A DNA stretch of 64,000 nt from Clitoria ternatea (Eukaryota; Streptophyta; Magnoliopsida; Fabales; Fabaceae), in the NCBI GenBank assembly GCA_037962975.1, contig CM075676.1:42819501-42883500 (forward strand). The letters are read 5' to 3'. The notes under the pieces were generated by a model that saw only the letters and a program-made list of their open reading frames with translations, was not told the DNA's origin and searched no databases. Shown here in pieces: positions 35,429-47,017 of the stretch. Position 1 is the first letter of the stretch. The number at the start of each line of letters is the position of its first letter. The position numbers and the translations under genes are program-made.

Positions 35429-35600
35429 TATTGATATAGTGATGTTGACTAGCTAATTTAATTTAGTCGATTTACAGTTCTCCATTATGTTATTAACATA
35501 GTAATGTTTGACTAATTTAATTTAGTCTATTTGGAGTTTTCCACTATGTTATAGACATGGTGATGTTGACTAATTTAATTTAGTCGAGACTAAATTTCAT
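35429..35600. repeat. ~60-bp tandem repeat interrupted by the Pack-CACTA
   Basis: Units starting TTTTCCACTATGTTAT and ending TAATTTAATTTAGTC recur at 35478 and 35537. The first unit starts at 31415 and is split by the CACTA insertion. About three copies with a 59-62 bp period. Confidence 0.8.
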
Positions 35601-36530
35601 TTACTCCCAAGAAAATCGTCACTTGAAATTTATCAAGTAGACCTGTGTAGCCTAAATTGAATTAAAGGCCAAGTTTATCACTTGGTAAAATTTAAGGCTA
35701 ATTAGCTAAGAAATTTTCTTAGCATGTATATGGAAGAAATGTGTCTTCCTAAGTTATATATTGTGATTGCCAATAGGAAAAAATGAATAATAATATTTAT
35801 ATTGAGATCTCGAGATATGTATATGTATATTATAATCAAGTAATGTAGTTATAAATCATGGATCAAAATTGTTTTGGTCCTAAGTCTCACAAAGTGAAAA
35901 ACTAGTGAGTCAAACACCAAGGGGAATGAGACGAGCCATTTGTAACTAACGGTAATGGTAACCCAACCTTTGTGATTGGAGATCCCATGAAGAAGGTTCA
36001 TATGGGTAATAACAAGTCACTTAGTTAGTCTTGCTAGCACTCTTTCCTTTTCTCTTCCGATGGTGTATGTGAGAAGTGCTAGACTGTACTGAATGATGGT
36101 TAAACGTAAAAGCTTTTAATGGGTTTCATATCCCTTATGGGTGGTGTATAAAACTGCATTATACACTTGATGAAATCACCTATGTGAGTGTGGAGTAGGG
36201 CCGCTCCTATGAAATTAAATGACGAAATTTCTAGAGCACTCATGAATTACCAGGCACGCGTACGACCTATTAGCGCAAAACCACGATAACAGTAGAAATT
36301 GTAGGGTGTGATGTGATTAATAAACCTCTATCATACACTAGAGTGTCATTGGTTCATAGAAGCATTGCTTCACCAATGTACTGTATGTTAAGTTTATTAG
36401 TCTAGAGTATGGCTCATAGTCAAAAAGACACCAGACTTGATGCATCAACATCCATATTTGTTAACCCAAGTAAATTATTTTTATTTTGAAAGATTAAATA
36501 AATTTAAAGCTTTTGAAATATGTGGGGGAT
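35601..36530 (+). mobile_element. Copia-like 3' internal region
   Basis: Non-coding DNA that precedes the LTR at 36531, ending in a polypurine-like GTGGGGGAT (36522-36530). No open frames. It is probably the 3' untranslated region of the copia-type element or of a related non-autonomous derivative. Confidence 0.5.
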
Positions 36531-36965
36531 TGTTGAAAATTATGCTATATTTCAAAAGTTTTAAATAATGTTTTATCTTATTTTAATTAAAAAGGAGTAA
36601 TAAATTATTTTATAAAATATTATTTATACCCTGTAGATAAACTTTGATTAAGTCAAATCTTATCTCTAGACTTAGTCAAAGGGTATCTCTAAGTTGGTTA
36701 GATATTATCTCTGACTTAGTCAGATATTATCTAACTGACCTCTACTCCTATTTAATTAATATTTTCTCTCCCCTAAACAAATAACAGAGACAATTCCTCA
36801 ACTCTTGGGTTATCAATTTTTTTTTTATTTTCTACTAGTTCTATTCTTAGGTCTATCCTAGAAGGGGCTGTTATATCCTGGGGGATACGCCTTAGGCGAA
36901 TAAATCCTTAAGGACAGTGCTATCACATGTCTCAACTCATTATCAAAAATTGAGATATTCCAACA
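36531..36965 (+). repeat. 3' LTR of a copia-type element (435 bp)
   Basis: Bounded by TGTTGAAAAT and ATTCCAACA, short inverted ends, and immediately preceded by a polypurine tract. The matching 5' LTR was not found between 29800 and 31427, and a TSD could not be established. Confidence 0.75.
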
Positions 36966-38900
36966 CACTAAACCTGCACTTATATCACTCGATATGACCT
37001 TTTCATTTTATAGCTTCGCCACTATTTTAAAATATGATATTGAGACATTTGTTTTAAAATCTGGTTGTTATAATAATCAAATAATTAATTACTAACCCTT
37101 GATTAATTTACATTTAATATTGCAAAAGTTAAAAGTTCATATTTTACATTAATGGGTGTAGCTTAAAATGCATAACAAATGAATATGAGCTCTAAACCCA
37201 TGGTGGTTGTGGTGGATTAAATGAAATAAAAGTGGTTTGAGATTTAAAGTGGTATAAACACTAAGTGGTTAATTAAGAATATTTAAATCTTGGTGGTTTA
37301 GATAGAAAATAATTGTATGGTATATTGTGTTGTGTAGGAAACGACCCCATTGATGAAGCGGGACCTTCAGACCGCAGGGAATATTACTTCTCTTGAGGTA
37401 GGAGGGGTAATATTTCTAGTTGCATGATTTCATCTATTATTAATGTGCATGTGTAGATGTGTTTCCATAATATGACTTAGATGAATATCTTGATGTCTAT
37501 GTGATTGAAATGCATTTAGAATAATTTGTGTTATGTGGTAAATGTTTGGGATAATGACTTTGATGTCAATTGATATATGGCTTGTGATTTGTTTGAGTTT
37601 GATGCCATAATTATGATTGGATGGAAATATGAATGTGTTAGCATCCTATGATATGAATTAAAGATAATGTGTATGGATATCGTTTGCCACTAACTATTGA
37701 TGTGAAAGAAGAATCCAATGATGATTGGTAATGTTTGAGAATAATGAAAATATTAAAATCCACTAAGTGATGGTGGTGAGTTGTTAATTGTGGAGGGATA
37801 TTTAGGATGCACAGTATGAGAAATGCATTGATCTGTATTTGCAACCATAGTATATCATACGCTATCTCGTTTGGAAGCTAAGGATTCTAACAAGCAGGCC
37901 CAGTGGGAGGGCGACCAGTGCATGGGTAAAATTGTTATTGTTCCTTAGTGATTCATGGAATCACGAAGCTATCCATAGTTTGGTCACGAGACATACTATG
38001 TGGCGAGCCTGGTGGGTGGGCGGCTTTGTGATGAGCAAGTGACCTCGGTGTCCTGATGGAGCACGACTCTCTCGATGTGTGTTTGGGAGGGGCCCGTAGC
38101 ACTTTTGACAAGTGAGGCCATGTTGTTGATCCACAATTCACGGGGTGACTACTACTATATATGGACAATAGCGGTTTGGTACCAATAAAATATGGTGTTA
38201 TGTATGCAAATAATGAGATAAGTGTACACATTTACAACTACAGTAGGGGCATAGTAGCACACCTATGCTTGACCCACATGTTATATGATATTGTTCCAAC
38301 AGTCGGATGCGCGATTTGATAATGATTCCCTTGTGCATATGCATTAGCCATAAGAGCATTTGCATATAGTCGGAGATATGCCGAGTAATAGTAGCCGTAG
38401 AGGCGATGGATAATTGATAAGGGAATGGTGGTACTAACCTTGAGTGGATGGTTGTGGTTGAAGAAATTGCCACTAACTTGATGTGTGATGTATTTGTATT
38501 GGTTTGTACGTGTGCTATGATTGAAATGATTGATAATGGATTTATGTGAGATGATATTATGTGTGGTTGGATCATATGGTTCTATTGAAGAATATATATT
38601 GTGTACATGTATATATATATATACTATCATAATGTATGATATTGATTCATTTGGTTTATGTTACTCACCTGCTAGTTGCTATTTTAAAGGTTGATATAGG
38701 TATGTTAGACATCCTACTTTTGGAGGTTGAGCATTGGAGAAGGTAAATATGGAAGGAAGCTTGTGTGCCTTGGCCGACAATCATTTTGTAGAGCATATGT
38801 TATATGTATATGCTTGTTATGTGTATGAACATTAGATGTGTATTTTGAGGGTCATGTATAAAAATTAGACATTGGTGTTTGAAAGGCTAATTTTTGGTTA
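36966..38900. other. Duplicated flank, then Tekay-like LTR sequence
   Basis: 36966-37060 repeats, with divergence, the sequence at 29803-29900. From about 37200 the DNA is non-coding and looks like a long gypsy LTR. The string CGGTTTGGTACCAATAAAA at 38172 recurs almost exactly at 47705 in the TSD-bounded solo LTR. LTR ends could not be fixed. Several minus-strand frames at 37950-38630 have no homology and follow the low-complexity composition. Confidence 0.45.
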
Positions 38901-39385
38901 TGATCTCAATATTGAATGATGACAATTATGGTACATTGGTGTTACGCTACCTTGATGAATAAATGATGATGCTAAGAGAATTATGATCTTTGATGATGCA
39001 TATTTATAGTTTATGTGTATTTGAGATGTTGAGATCTATGTGTATTTGGGAAGTGGATAAGCCATATTCCCATTTGATGTTTAATACCTCATGTAGAGGT
39101 CACCTACAATTCATGATGCATGTATATGACTTTTAGGCATGGGTGATTACGACCAATTAGGCTCATATTTCAACTTGGCATGGTTAGTTGGTCCAAAATG
39201 CACTTAAAATGTAATTTATGCATATGATCATCTAGAGCTCAATTTATGAGGCGGGACTTGTTGGAATAAGTCCTAATTAGTCGTATAAATGTGTGCCAAG
39301 GGATAGCTAGGACCAAATCTTGGAAAATTGCATTTTTGTATGTCATGTGGATTGATTTAAATAAGTTAACATGCATTTACTGATA

Positions 39386-39912
39386 ATCTCGCTCAAGCGA
39401 GATAGTTCTTACTCAAGCGAGATAGTTCTCGCTCAAGAGAGTTTGTTATGTATCAAATGTGTGGTTTCTGGCCCATTTTCACTTAGGTGAGATTGGTCTC
39501 GCTCAAGAGAAAGCCAAAGGAACTGATCCTGTCTCGCTTAAGCGAGTGAGGGCTCGCTCAAGCGAATTAATGTTAAATTGCTTCTGTGTGATTTTCACTA
39601 AAGCGAGTTGCGCCTCACTCAAACAAATTCTTTCGAAATTGGTTCTGCATCTTTTTTGCTCAAGCGGGTTAGGTCTCGCTTAAGTGAATTCCTTAAAATT
39701 AATTCTGTGGTGTTTTCGCTCAAGTGATGGATGTCTCACTTAAGCGAATTAGTTATGTTTTTCTTTTGGATATTTTTCACTCGAACGAATGTGGCTTGCC
39801 TAAGCGAAATTGAGGGCCTGATTGTATGATGTTTCTCGCTCAAGCAAGTCTTGGTTTGCCCAAGCAAATACTCATGGTCTCGCTCAAGCGAGTGATGCCT
39901 CGATTAAGTGAA
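39386..39912. repeat. Palindromic minisatellite, CTCGCTCAAGCGAG core
   Basis: About sixteen diverged copies of a self-complementary core (TCGCTCAAGCGAG, TCGCTTAAGCGA and similar) are spaced ~15-45 bp apart. Each copy could form a short hairpin in RNA or single-stranded DNA. It probably belongs to the Tekay-like LTR. Confidence 0.88.
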
Positions 39913-40231
39913 ATGACCTAGATTTGATTTCTTCACTTCCTTCCTCATTTTTGGGCCTTTTTTCATATCTTCTAGGCGTATTCCCTGTATACATATTTTT
40001 CTTCCGTTGTAAACTCGATTATTTTGTATACACGTTATATTTATTTATCGATCCAGTTTATAAAAATCTTTATCTTCACTCTTCGGTTTTCCGTGGTTCA
40101 AGTCTCGATGTAATATCGGGTGTTTGGACTATTAAAACCCAAAAAATTATCCGTATTTTTATTGATTGATTATCTAAGTTACATCGGGATTCAAGTCCGG
40201 GAAATCGCGAGTGATGTGACAAACAACATTG

Positions 40232-40311
<80 letters not shown>

Positions 40312-40312
40312 T
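40232..40312. repeat. (AAT)n microsatellite, ~27 units
   Basis: Uninterrupted ATA/AAT triplets followed by a short TGATGA tract. The apparent poly-Asn frame through it is an artefact of the repeat. Confidence 0.97.
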
Positions 40313-42335
40313 GTGATGATGATAATGATAGTAGGGTTGCTACCCAATTGTTGCTACGGTGCAATAAGGAATAAGTAAAGAATGGCAAGTTGTTCTACCA
40401 AATTTTTCACGGGCCCTTCTAACTTCTTTTTTTTTGGCTGTTGAATCTTTTTAAAAATCAAAGTTTAAGAATTATATCCAGAGTTAGATTCAAATTTTAA
40501 AATTTAACATTCGGAGTTGTTAAATTTTAAAATTTAAATTTCAAATTTTTAGATTCAAATTTTAAGATACGGAGTTGTAATTGTAAAATTAGGAGTTGCT
40601 AATATTAAAATTTCAATTTCAATTTTTGAGTCCTTAAATTTTAAAACTTAAAATTCAAATTTTAAGTTATAAAATTTAATATTCAGATTTCAAATTTTGA
40701 GTCATTAAATTTTAAAATTTAAGATTTAAATTTTAAATTGCAAAATTAAAAAAATCAGAATCATTAAAAACTAAACTTTGAATTTCCATTTTCTGTTAAG
40801 AATTTAAATTCGAATTTATATTTTTTAATTTTCTTTTAAAACAGATTTTTTTAGAGATATTATGATAAATTCTGTTAAGATTCTTGAAACGAATTTTTAA
40901 AGATAATATAAAAATTTGTCTGATGCCCTCTATAAAAGGAAAAAAAAAACTGTGATGAAGGAGGGGGTCTCTCACTGTTTCTCTTTTGAAGGAGGCGGCT
41001 CTATTTTTCTTTTAAATGAGACAACTTTGTTTTTCTTTTAAAAGAGACGAATTTGTTTTACTTTTGAAGCAGACAACTTTGTCTTTTGGACGAGATGGCT
41101 CTATTATTTCTTTCGAAGGAGACGGCTCTTAGTTTTTTTTTCATCTGAAGGAACATATTTTGGTTTCTGGATCTCCTTTGTTCTGATCACAACAAAAAAT
41201 AAGCGAACAACTTTCACTTCTGTTTAGCAGAAACCGTCCAAACATAAAAAGACAATATTTTGGGATAATACAAATTTTGAGAATGATTTGGATATAATAG
41301 TTGTTACCACCTTACTTACATATAATAATACAAAAAATAAAGTATATAAGATTAATTTGGATAAAACATCTCGTTAATATGTGTTTTTTATGAGATTATG
41401 GGATGTCCTGTTAGTCTGTGTTTTTTAATAAAATACATATTCAATTTAGAATTAATTTGGACGGGACATCCTATTAATCTGTTTTTTTAACATAAAATCC
41501 TTTATTATAAAATTAACAAAACATTTGTTACATAACCTTGATTTTTCCTTACACTTAGGGAATACGTAGGAGCAAGAATAATTCCTATCAGACTTATTTT
41601 TTAGTAGTTTTTATTCCCCCTGTAACCATTTAATTTGAAAATAGTGTTTTTTAGTGATGAGATTAATTTAGAGAGACGACTTGTTCATCTATTCTTAAAA
41701 ATATATGATTAATTTAAATGAGATGGCTTGTTGATCTATTTCTAAAAAATATAATATTAATTTGGATGAGACATCCTGTTAATCATTTTTTTAATTCTAA
41801 ACAAATTTGGTTTCTATTAATTTTGTTTTCGATGTTTGTTTGAGGTTAGATAAATTATAGGATAATTTAAATTTTAAAATTTTGATTTAAGGTAACCGTT
41901 TTAAAATGGACAGTGTGAGGCGCTAATATCTTCCCCTCATGTAATTCTACTCTTGAATTTAGAATCTTGTTTTATGACCAGTAGCTAAACAAATGTTTTT
42001 CTCAATATTTTACCCTTAAATAAATATTGATGGGGACTCTATTTTTCAAAATTAAAAATTTTTATGAATGGTCTCTCGCTGCGATCGCGACATATGGAAA
42101 GCACTATAATTACTTGGAGATCTTAGAGAAATTACATATCTTGCCAGAGTAGGATTTTTGAGAGAAGAGTAAAGGGGGTAAAAATCTATAAGTTACTAGT
42201 TTATTATTTTGAAAAAATGATTGAAATTAAAAGATAACCTTTCCTTGGCTCTTTTCTTCTTAAATCTCCCTTATAACAAACCTCCAATATTTGTCAAAAT
42301 ATCATATATTAGTTAGAAATGTAGTGAATGTATTA
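40313..42335. other. AT-rich non-coding DNA with degenerate tandem repeats
   Basis: 40440-40860 is dominated by the palindrome-like AAATTTTAAAATTTAA. 40965-41150 has about five ~33-bp units around TTTTGAAGGAGACGGCTCT. 41340-41800 has about four units around TTAATTTGGACGGGACATCC. No gene was recognised. Confidence 0.6.
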
Positions 42336-42344
42336 TCGATTTTT

Positions 42345-42530
42345 AGTAGACTAGTATTTTAGTTATTGAGTCAAATGTGACTTTTCACTTTAGCCCCCAA
42401 CCCTAAAATAATGCAATTAAATCTCTAATTTTAAAAAACGTCTCTCAATTATACCCCAACAGTTAGTTCCTTCCCTAAAAGAGTTATTTTCGTGTACGTT
42501 TCACATTAAGTGAAAAAGACGTTGTATTGT
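42345..42530. repeat. Left TIR of the Mutator-like element
   Basis: Inverted relative of 49570-49787. Shared blocks include CACTTTAGCCCC and GTTAGTTCCTTCCCT. Confidence 0.72.
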
Positions 42531-43199
42531 AAACAACATTGTATTGAACCCTCAAGCTGAGGTGTCTTTAAAGAAGTGAAAATAATGAAAAAAAGGTCCT
42601 CATTTGTGCTTGTTATTTCAAGGACCCTTGAGCACCTTTGTTGAATAGCTCTGTTAGGGAAAAGATAACAAGACAGAGAAGACCTAGGATACAACAAGAG
42701 AAGATAAAGATACAAAGGAAAAACGTTCTATCACAATCAGAACAAGATTTGTCTTGTTTGCTGAATCGAAGTTTTGGGATAATGATAGGGAACATAACAA
42801 AAATAATTTTGGTAAATCCCTTTACAAGTTTGGTATTTTCGCTAATAGTGGGGGTTTATATGAGGGTGTCAGGTAGTCAAAAAGAGCCAAAAAATGAAAA
42901 GGAATTTTTTACAATAAAAAAGTCAGAGTATGGGGTTTGGGAATGGGACAAATTCATCAGGGGTTGTTGTTTTATTATATTTTTTTATTGAATTTTCCTC
43001 TCAAGTGCTACAATTGAGGACCAATGTTGTTGTTTTGTCTTTTAAATTAGTGTTTCCCTTTTCCCTTTCATATGATGTGTTTTTAACATGTGGTCCTCAA
43101 TGGAATTTATTTGTAATTAAATAATTAGATGATTAATTTTAAAAAAATTATGCATTATTTAATAATTTAGTAATGATTGTCTTGTTTATTTGTGTAGTT

Positions 43200-43720
43200 G
43201 CTTGAGATACAAATTCATCATGAGGGAAATTTTGGTTTTTAGGGTAGTGGTAGAAGATGCTACAAATATATGTCTAGGCTGAGTTAGAAGAATATATACT
43301 TAATGTATTTAGTCTTTACAATTTTTCTAAGAAGTTGGAATATGATGACTTGGTAGACATATGGTGGTATGACCAAGACTTTCTCTAAAGGTTTGAAGTT
43401 GTTCAAGTTAGATGTAGATATCGTTAAAATGGCATCGACTACTAAAAAATTTAGGAATATCATTGAAGTCTATTTGGACAAATGTACTGGCAATGGCTGA
43501 GGTTGCCTAATAAAGCCATAAAATGGGTGATAGTGGGGAAAGCTTAATGGGAACTCCACAAAAGGGAACAAGGAAAGAGCAACCCTAAAGAAGTATATGC
43601 TTGATGAAGTTGTTGAAAGTGACAATGAAGTACTTGAAGTTAATCAAGTCATTACACAAGTGGTGGTTGAGGTCTAACCTGGTATGTATGGCATAACTTA
43701 CTTCCTATATAAGTCCTTGA
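43200..43720 (+). pseudogene. Possible MURA N-terminal relic
   Basis: Broken frames read MTKTFSKGLKLFKLDVDIVK, KKFRNIIEVYLDK and LDEVVESDNEVLEVN, similar in layout to the PB1-like N-terminal region of plant MURA transposases (GLxxLxxDxDxxxM ... VEIYVEH). Stops are frequent, and no DDE or SWIM domain is visible. The call depends mainly on the surrounding TIRs. Confidence 0.35.
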
Positions 43721-43940
43721 AATGGTATTTAGACATTGATTGATTGGGTAATGGTCTATTTGATGTTGTAGCAAATGATGTTAATAGTGTGGGCTGATAT
43801 GAAAAGGGATCTAAACACATAGGACAATATGGTATTAGGTCATGCCAGGTGTGCCTTATAGGTTTTGTGTATAGCACATCTGGCAGAATTTCAGTAAACA
43901 ATGGAACGATAATGAGTTACAATAGTTGTTGTGGCATTTG

Positions 43941-45277
43941 TGATATGTCTCTAAAACACATCAATTTAGGATTTATTTGTTAGGTATTTTTAGGTCCTTT
44001 TGCATAATATAACCCCGTAAATCCTTTGATTATTTCATTCCTTCTCGCCTTTGCTACTATATTTGCTAGTTTTACAGGTTAAATAGGTTTTTGAAGGCCT
44101 CATGGTTAACAATGGAAAAGAACCCAGAACAAGCTCCTCTATGCCAAAAAGAAAAAAATAAAAGATTTCGGTGGCCCAGAATGCATTCCACGATCAAACC
44201 ATGGTTAGAACCATGACCATGCTATCAGGATGTTAAAAAATCAAACAGGGACCTGGTAGAGCAAACCACAGCCAGGTCGTGGTTCAAACCACAGTCATGG
44301 TTCAAACCACAGTCGTGGTTCATGCTCTGACAGGAAACTTTACATATTTTACACTGTATAAAAGCCAAAAGAGGGTCCAGATTCAGGGTTCTGCATTTTT
44401 GGAGGCACAACATACTTTAAAGGCATGGAGGAAGCTTTTGGGAAGGATTTCTTAAAGAATTTGAAGGGAACATGAAGGAGGAACAATGAAGGATTTGTAA
44501 AGACACCATTACTCTTGTGGTCTGTTTTGAGTTCTCTTTTGATTTTCTTAGTTTCTCTTTGTAATCCTTCTTTTGTAATTCATGGATTCATTTGATTTTA
44601 TTAAAATTTCCCAAATCATGTGTGGCTAGATATCTTTTCTTGAGATTTAGGGGTAGATTGCAATGTATTGATGATTTATATTCTGTTTTTATTAATAAAA
44701 TTGTGTTTCTCTTTAATTGTTTGATGTTCTTATGCGTTCTATGATCTAGAGATAGGCTAGAACGATTTTTAATTAATTAAGGAGGAACTGAGAAGTAAAC
44801 CTAGTTAATCAATTTAGACAATTGAACCTAAGATTAAGTTTGTAAGAACAACTTAGCTTTTTGAGGACTCTAAGATTTTGACAAAGCGTTAATGGGCTTT
44901 ATTTTCAAATTGAACGTGGTTCTTTGAAAATTGAGTACTTTAGTGGAGCTTTGAGAAGAGGAAACTAATGAGTTAGGAAAATTTATGTTGGGTACATGAT
45001 CTTTAGGAATAAAAACTATATTTTTATGCGTCAATACAAAGTAATCGCATCACCTTAAATCCCAAGATACATTTAATTGAATCCTTTTTCATTGAAGAAT
45101 TTCTCCTTTGTAACTTTTTAATTTTACCACCATTTTTACTCTTTAGGGCAAACAACCTTTGGATTCGTTATCTAGATAATTAAAATTGAAATCATAAGTA
45201 TTTGACCACACAATCCCTATGGAGAATGATATCTTTTATATTACGCGACACAGTCGTACGTTTGCGAGCTGTTGTCA
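43941..45277 (+). mobile_element. Solo LTR, 1337 bp, TSD ATTTG
   Basis: It starts TGATATGTCTCTAAAACAC and ends CTGTTGTCA, with ATTTG at 43936-43940 and 45278-45282. The opening and the closing block (CGTACGTTTGCGAGCTG) resemble LTRs of Athila/Tat-type gypsy elements. A TATA box (TATAAAA) is at 44358-44364. The inner AACCACAGTCATGGTT-type repeats (44260-44320) are palindromic. No internal element remains, so it arose by LTR-LTR recombination. Confidence 0.9.
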
Positions 45278-45609
45278 ATTTGCATAGTCTACAAACAAGT
45301 ATAACCTTAGAGTAAAACTTTCCATCAAAAGGCCCATGTTTCTAAACCTGTAACATAATGCGCGCCAATAGCAAGCATACCCAACAAGGATCCAGTTAAT
45401 GGAGAGATGAAATTCATGCAAACTCCTAGTTTTGTCTTAAGAAGTGAAATGGGCTCATGGAATTAGTTTTTTATTATTACTATTAGAAATTCAATCTAAT
45501 TTTTGTAAGGTTATATCACTTGTGATAATCATTTAAGAGTTACTGTTCATGACTATTGCCATTTGTAACATCCTAAATTTGAAAATTTTAGAAAATAATT
45601 CATTAAGGA

Positions 45610-46640
45610 TCAGTGAATTTCCGAGTCCGACTTTGGACGAGCGTTTTCTCGGAAAGGAATATTCCCAAGAGGATTGATTCCGAACAAAAAAAGGGCTCTG
45701 ACTTCGAATGAGCACCTTTCGGGCAAAGACACTTCCAAGTTCCATACTTCTGAATAAAGGAAGGTTAAGATGTTTCCGAGTGAAGCATAACTGAGAGAAT
45801 CACTTTCGAGTGAAGAAAAAACTCTGTGTCCAAATGAGACACTTTTGAGTGAGGCAAATCCGAGTGAAACGTTTCTGAATGGGTCGTTTCTGCGAGAAGT
45901 ACTTCCGAGCAAAGAAAAGCTTTGATTTCGAATGAGTACTTCTCGGGCCGAGATATTTCTGAGTAGTGAATTCACGAGTGGGGTATCTCCGAGTTAAGTG
46001 CAACTTTCCCGAGTGGGGTTTCTCCGAGTGCGACACTTCCCTGTGGGATGGCATCGGGTGGGACATTTTCAAGTGGGATATCACCAAGTGAGACATTTCC
46101 GATTCTCACGTGGTATGGCACCGATTGAGACATACCGAGTGAGTCTTTTCCAGGGGAAGTACTTCTGGATAGAGAAAGACTTTAACTTCGAATGAGTACG
46201 TTTCTGAGTGAATAATTCCTGGGGGAAGTAAATATCCGAGTGGTGAACCCCTTCATTCAATTTGTGCTCGGGTGTCTTAAAGATTGCCTAGAGCTTGTGC
46301 TCGGGTTCATCTTCGAGATTGTCTTTGACTCCGAGTGATATTTTCAAGTGGAAAGATTTCCGAGAGAGGACTGAACTTCGAGTCTGAATGATCCTTTCGG
46401 TTGTAAGACTTCCGAGTGACGCACTTCCGAGAGAAATATTTTCGAGTGAAGAAAGGCTTTGACTCGGGTAGAGATATATTCGAGTGAGATATGTCTAAAT
46501 GAGGTGTCTCCGGGTGAGACATTTCTGAGTGGGTCACTTCCGAGGAAAGAAAAGCTATGACTGAGTGTTTCAAGCAGACACATTTCCGAGTGAATTCCCT
46601 CCGAGTGAAGCAATTTTGAACGAAAAGAGACTCTGATGAA
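45610..46640. repeat. Minisatellite in the solo LTR, TTTCCGAGTGAG core
   Basis: Some forty diverged units of TTCCGAGTGAG(A/T), spaced ~15-30 bp apart, interleaved with recurring strings such as GAAAGGCTTTGACT and TTCGAATGAGTACTT. A higher-order period of ~250-300 bp is suggested by that second string (about 45665, 45905, 46175, 46445). Confidence 0.85.
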
Positions 46641-46979
46641 TCCTTCTCAGAAAAAGATATTTTTGAGTATTTTCAATTTAATCTTTTTACCATGTTAGAG
46701 TCCGAATTTGGAAATATGGTCAACTACAAAGTTATTCCTCGTTGTCTTAGCTTTCCAACAAGACCAAATTTATTAAAATCCATTAAGATATGAGAAAGAT
46801 ATGCCAAAATATCAAAAGAGTGTCAGAATTGATATTTACTTCAATCATCGAGGCTCTTTCACGTCACTACTCTTCTTCTAAATTCTAGCAGATTCTCTTT
46901 TCTGTTTTTTTTCTAAGTATGGGACCCTATCTATTGTACTATCCTCTTTTCTTTTATTATCTTGTTTCTTACTTATCTC

Positions 46980-46984
<5 letters not shown>

Positions 46985-47013
<29 letters not shown>
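46985..47013. repeat. (TA)n microsatellite
   Basis: About 14 AT units inside the solo LTR. It may include the LTR TATA region. Confidence 0.93.

Positions 47014-47017
<4 letters not shown>

Noticed and set aside
37953..38630. Overlapping minus-strand frames of 92-130 codons
   Set aside because: Low-complexity His/Ile/Ser-rich translations of LTR-like DNA with no domain.
39386..39912. CRISPR-like array
   Set aside because: Units are diverged, unevenly spaced palindromes in plant nuclear DNA with no cas genes. It is a minisatellite.
40120..40374. Open frame with a long poly-Asn run
   Set aside because: It is a read-through of the (AAT)n microsatellite. The opposite-strand poly-Leu frame is the same artefact.
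45533..46613. Several long minus-strand frames
   Set aside because: They run through the CGAGTGAG minisatellite of a solo LTR and show only repeat-derived peptides.
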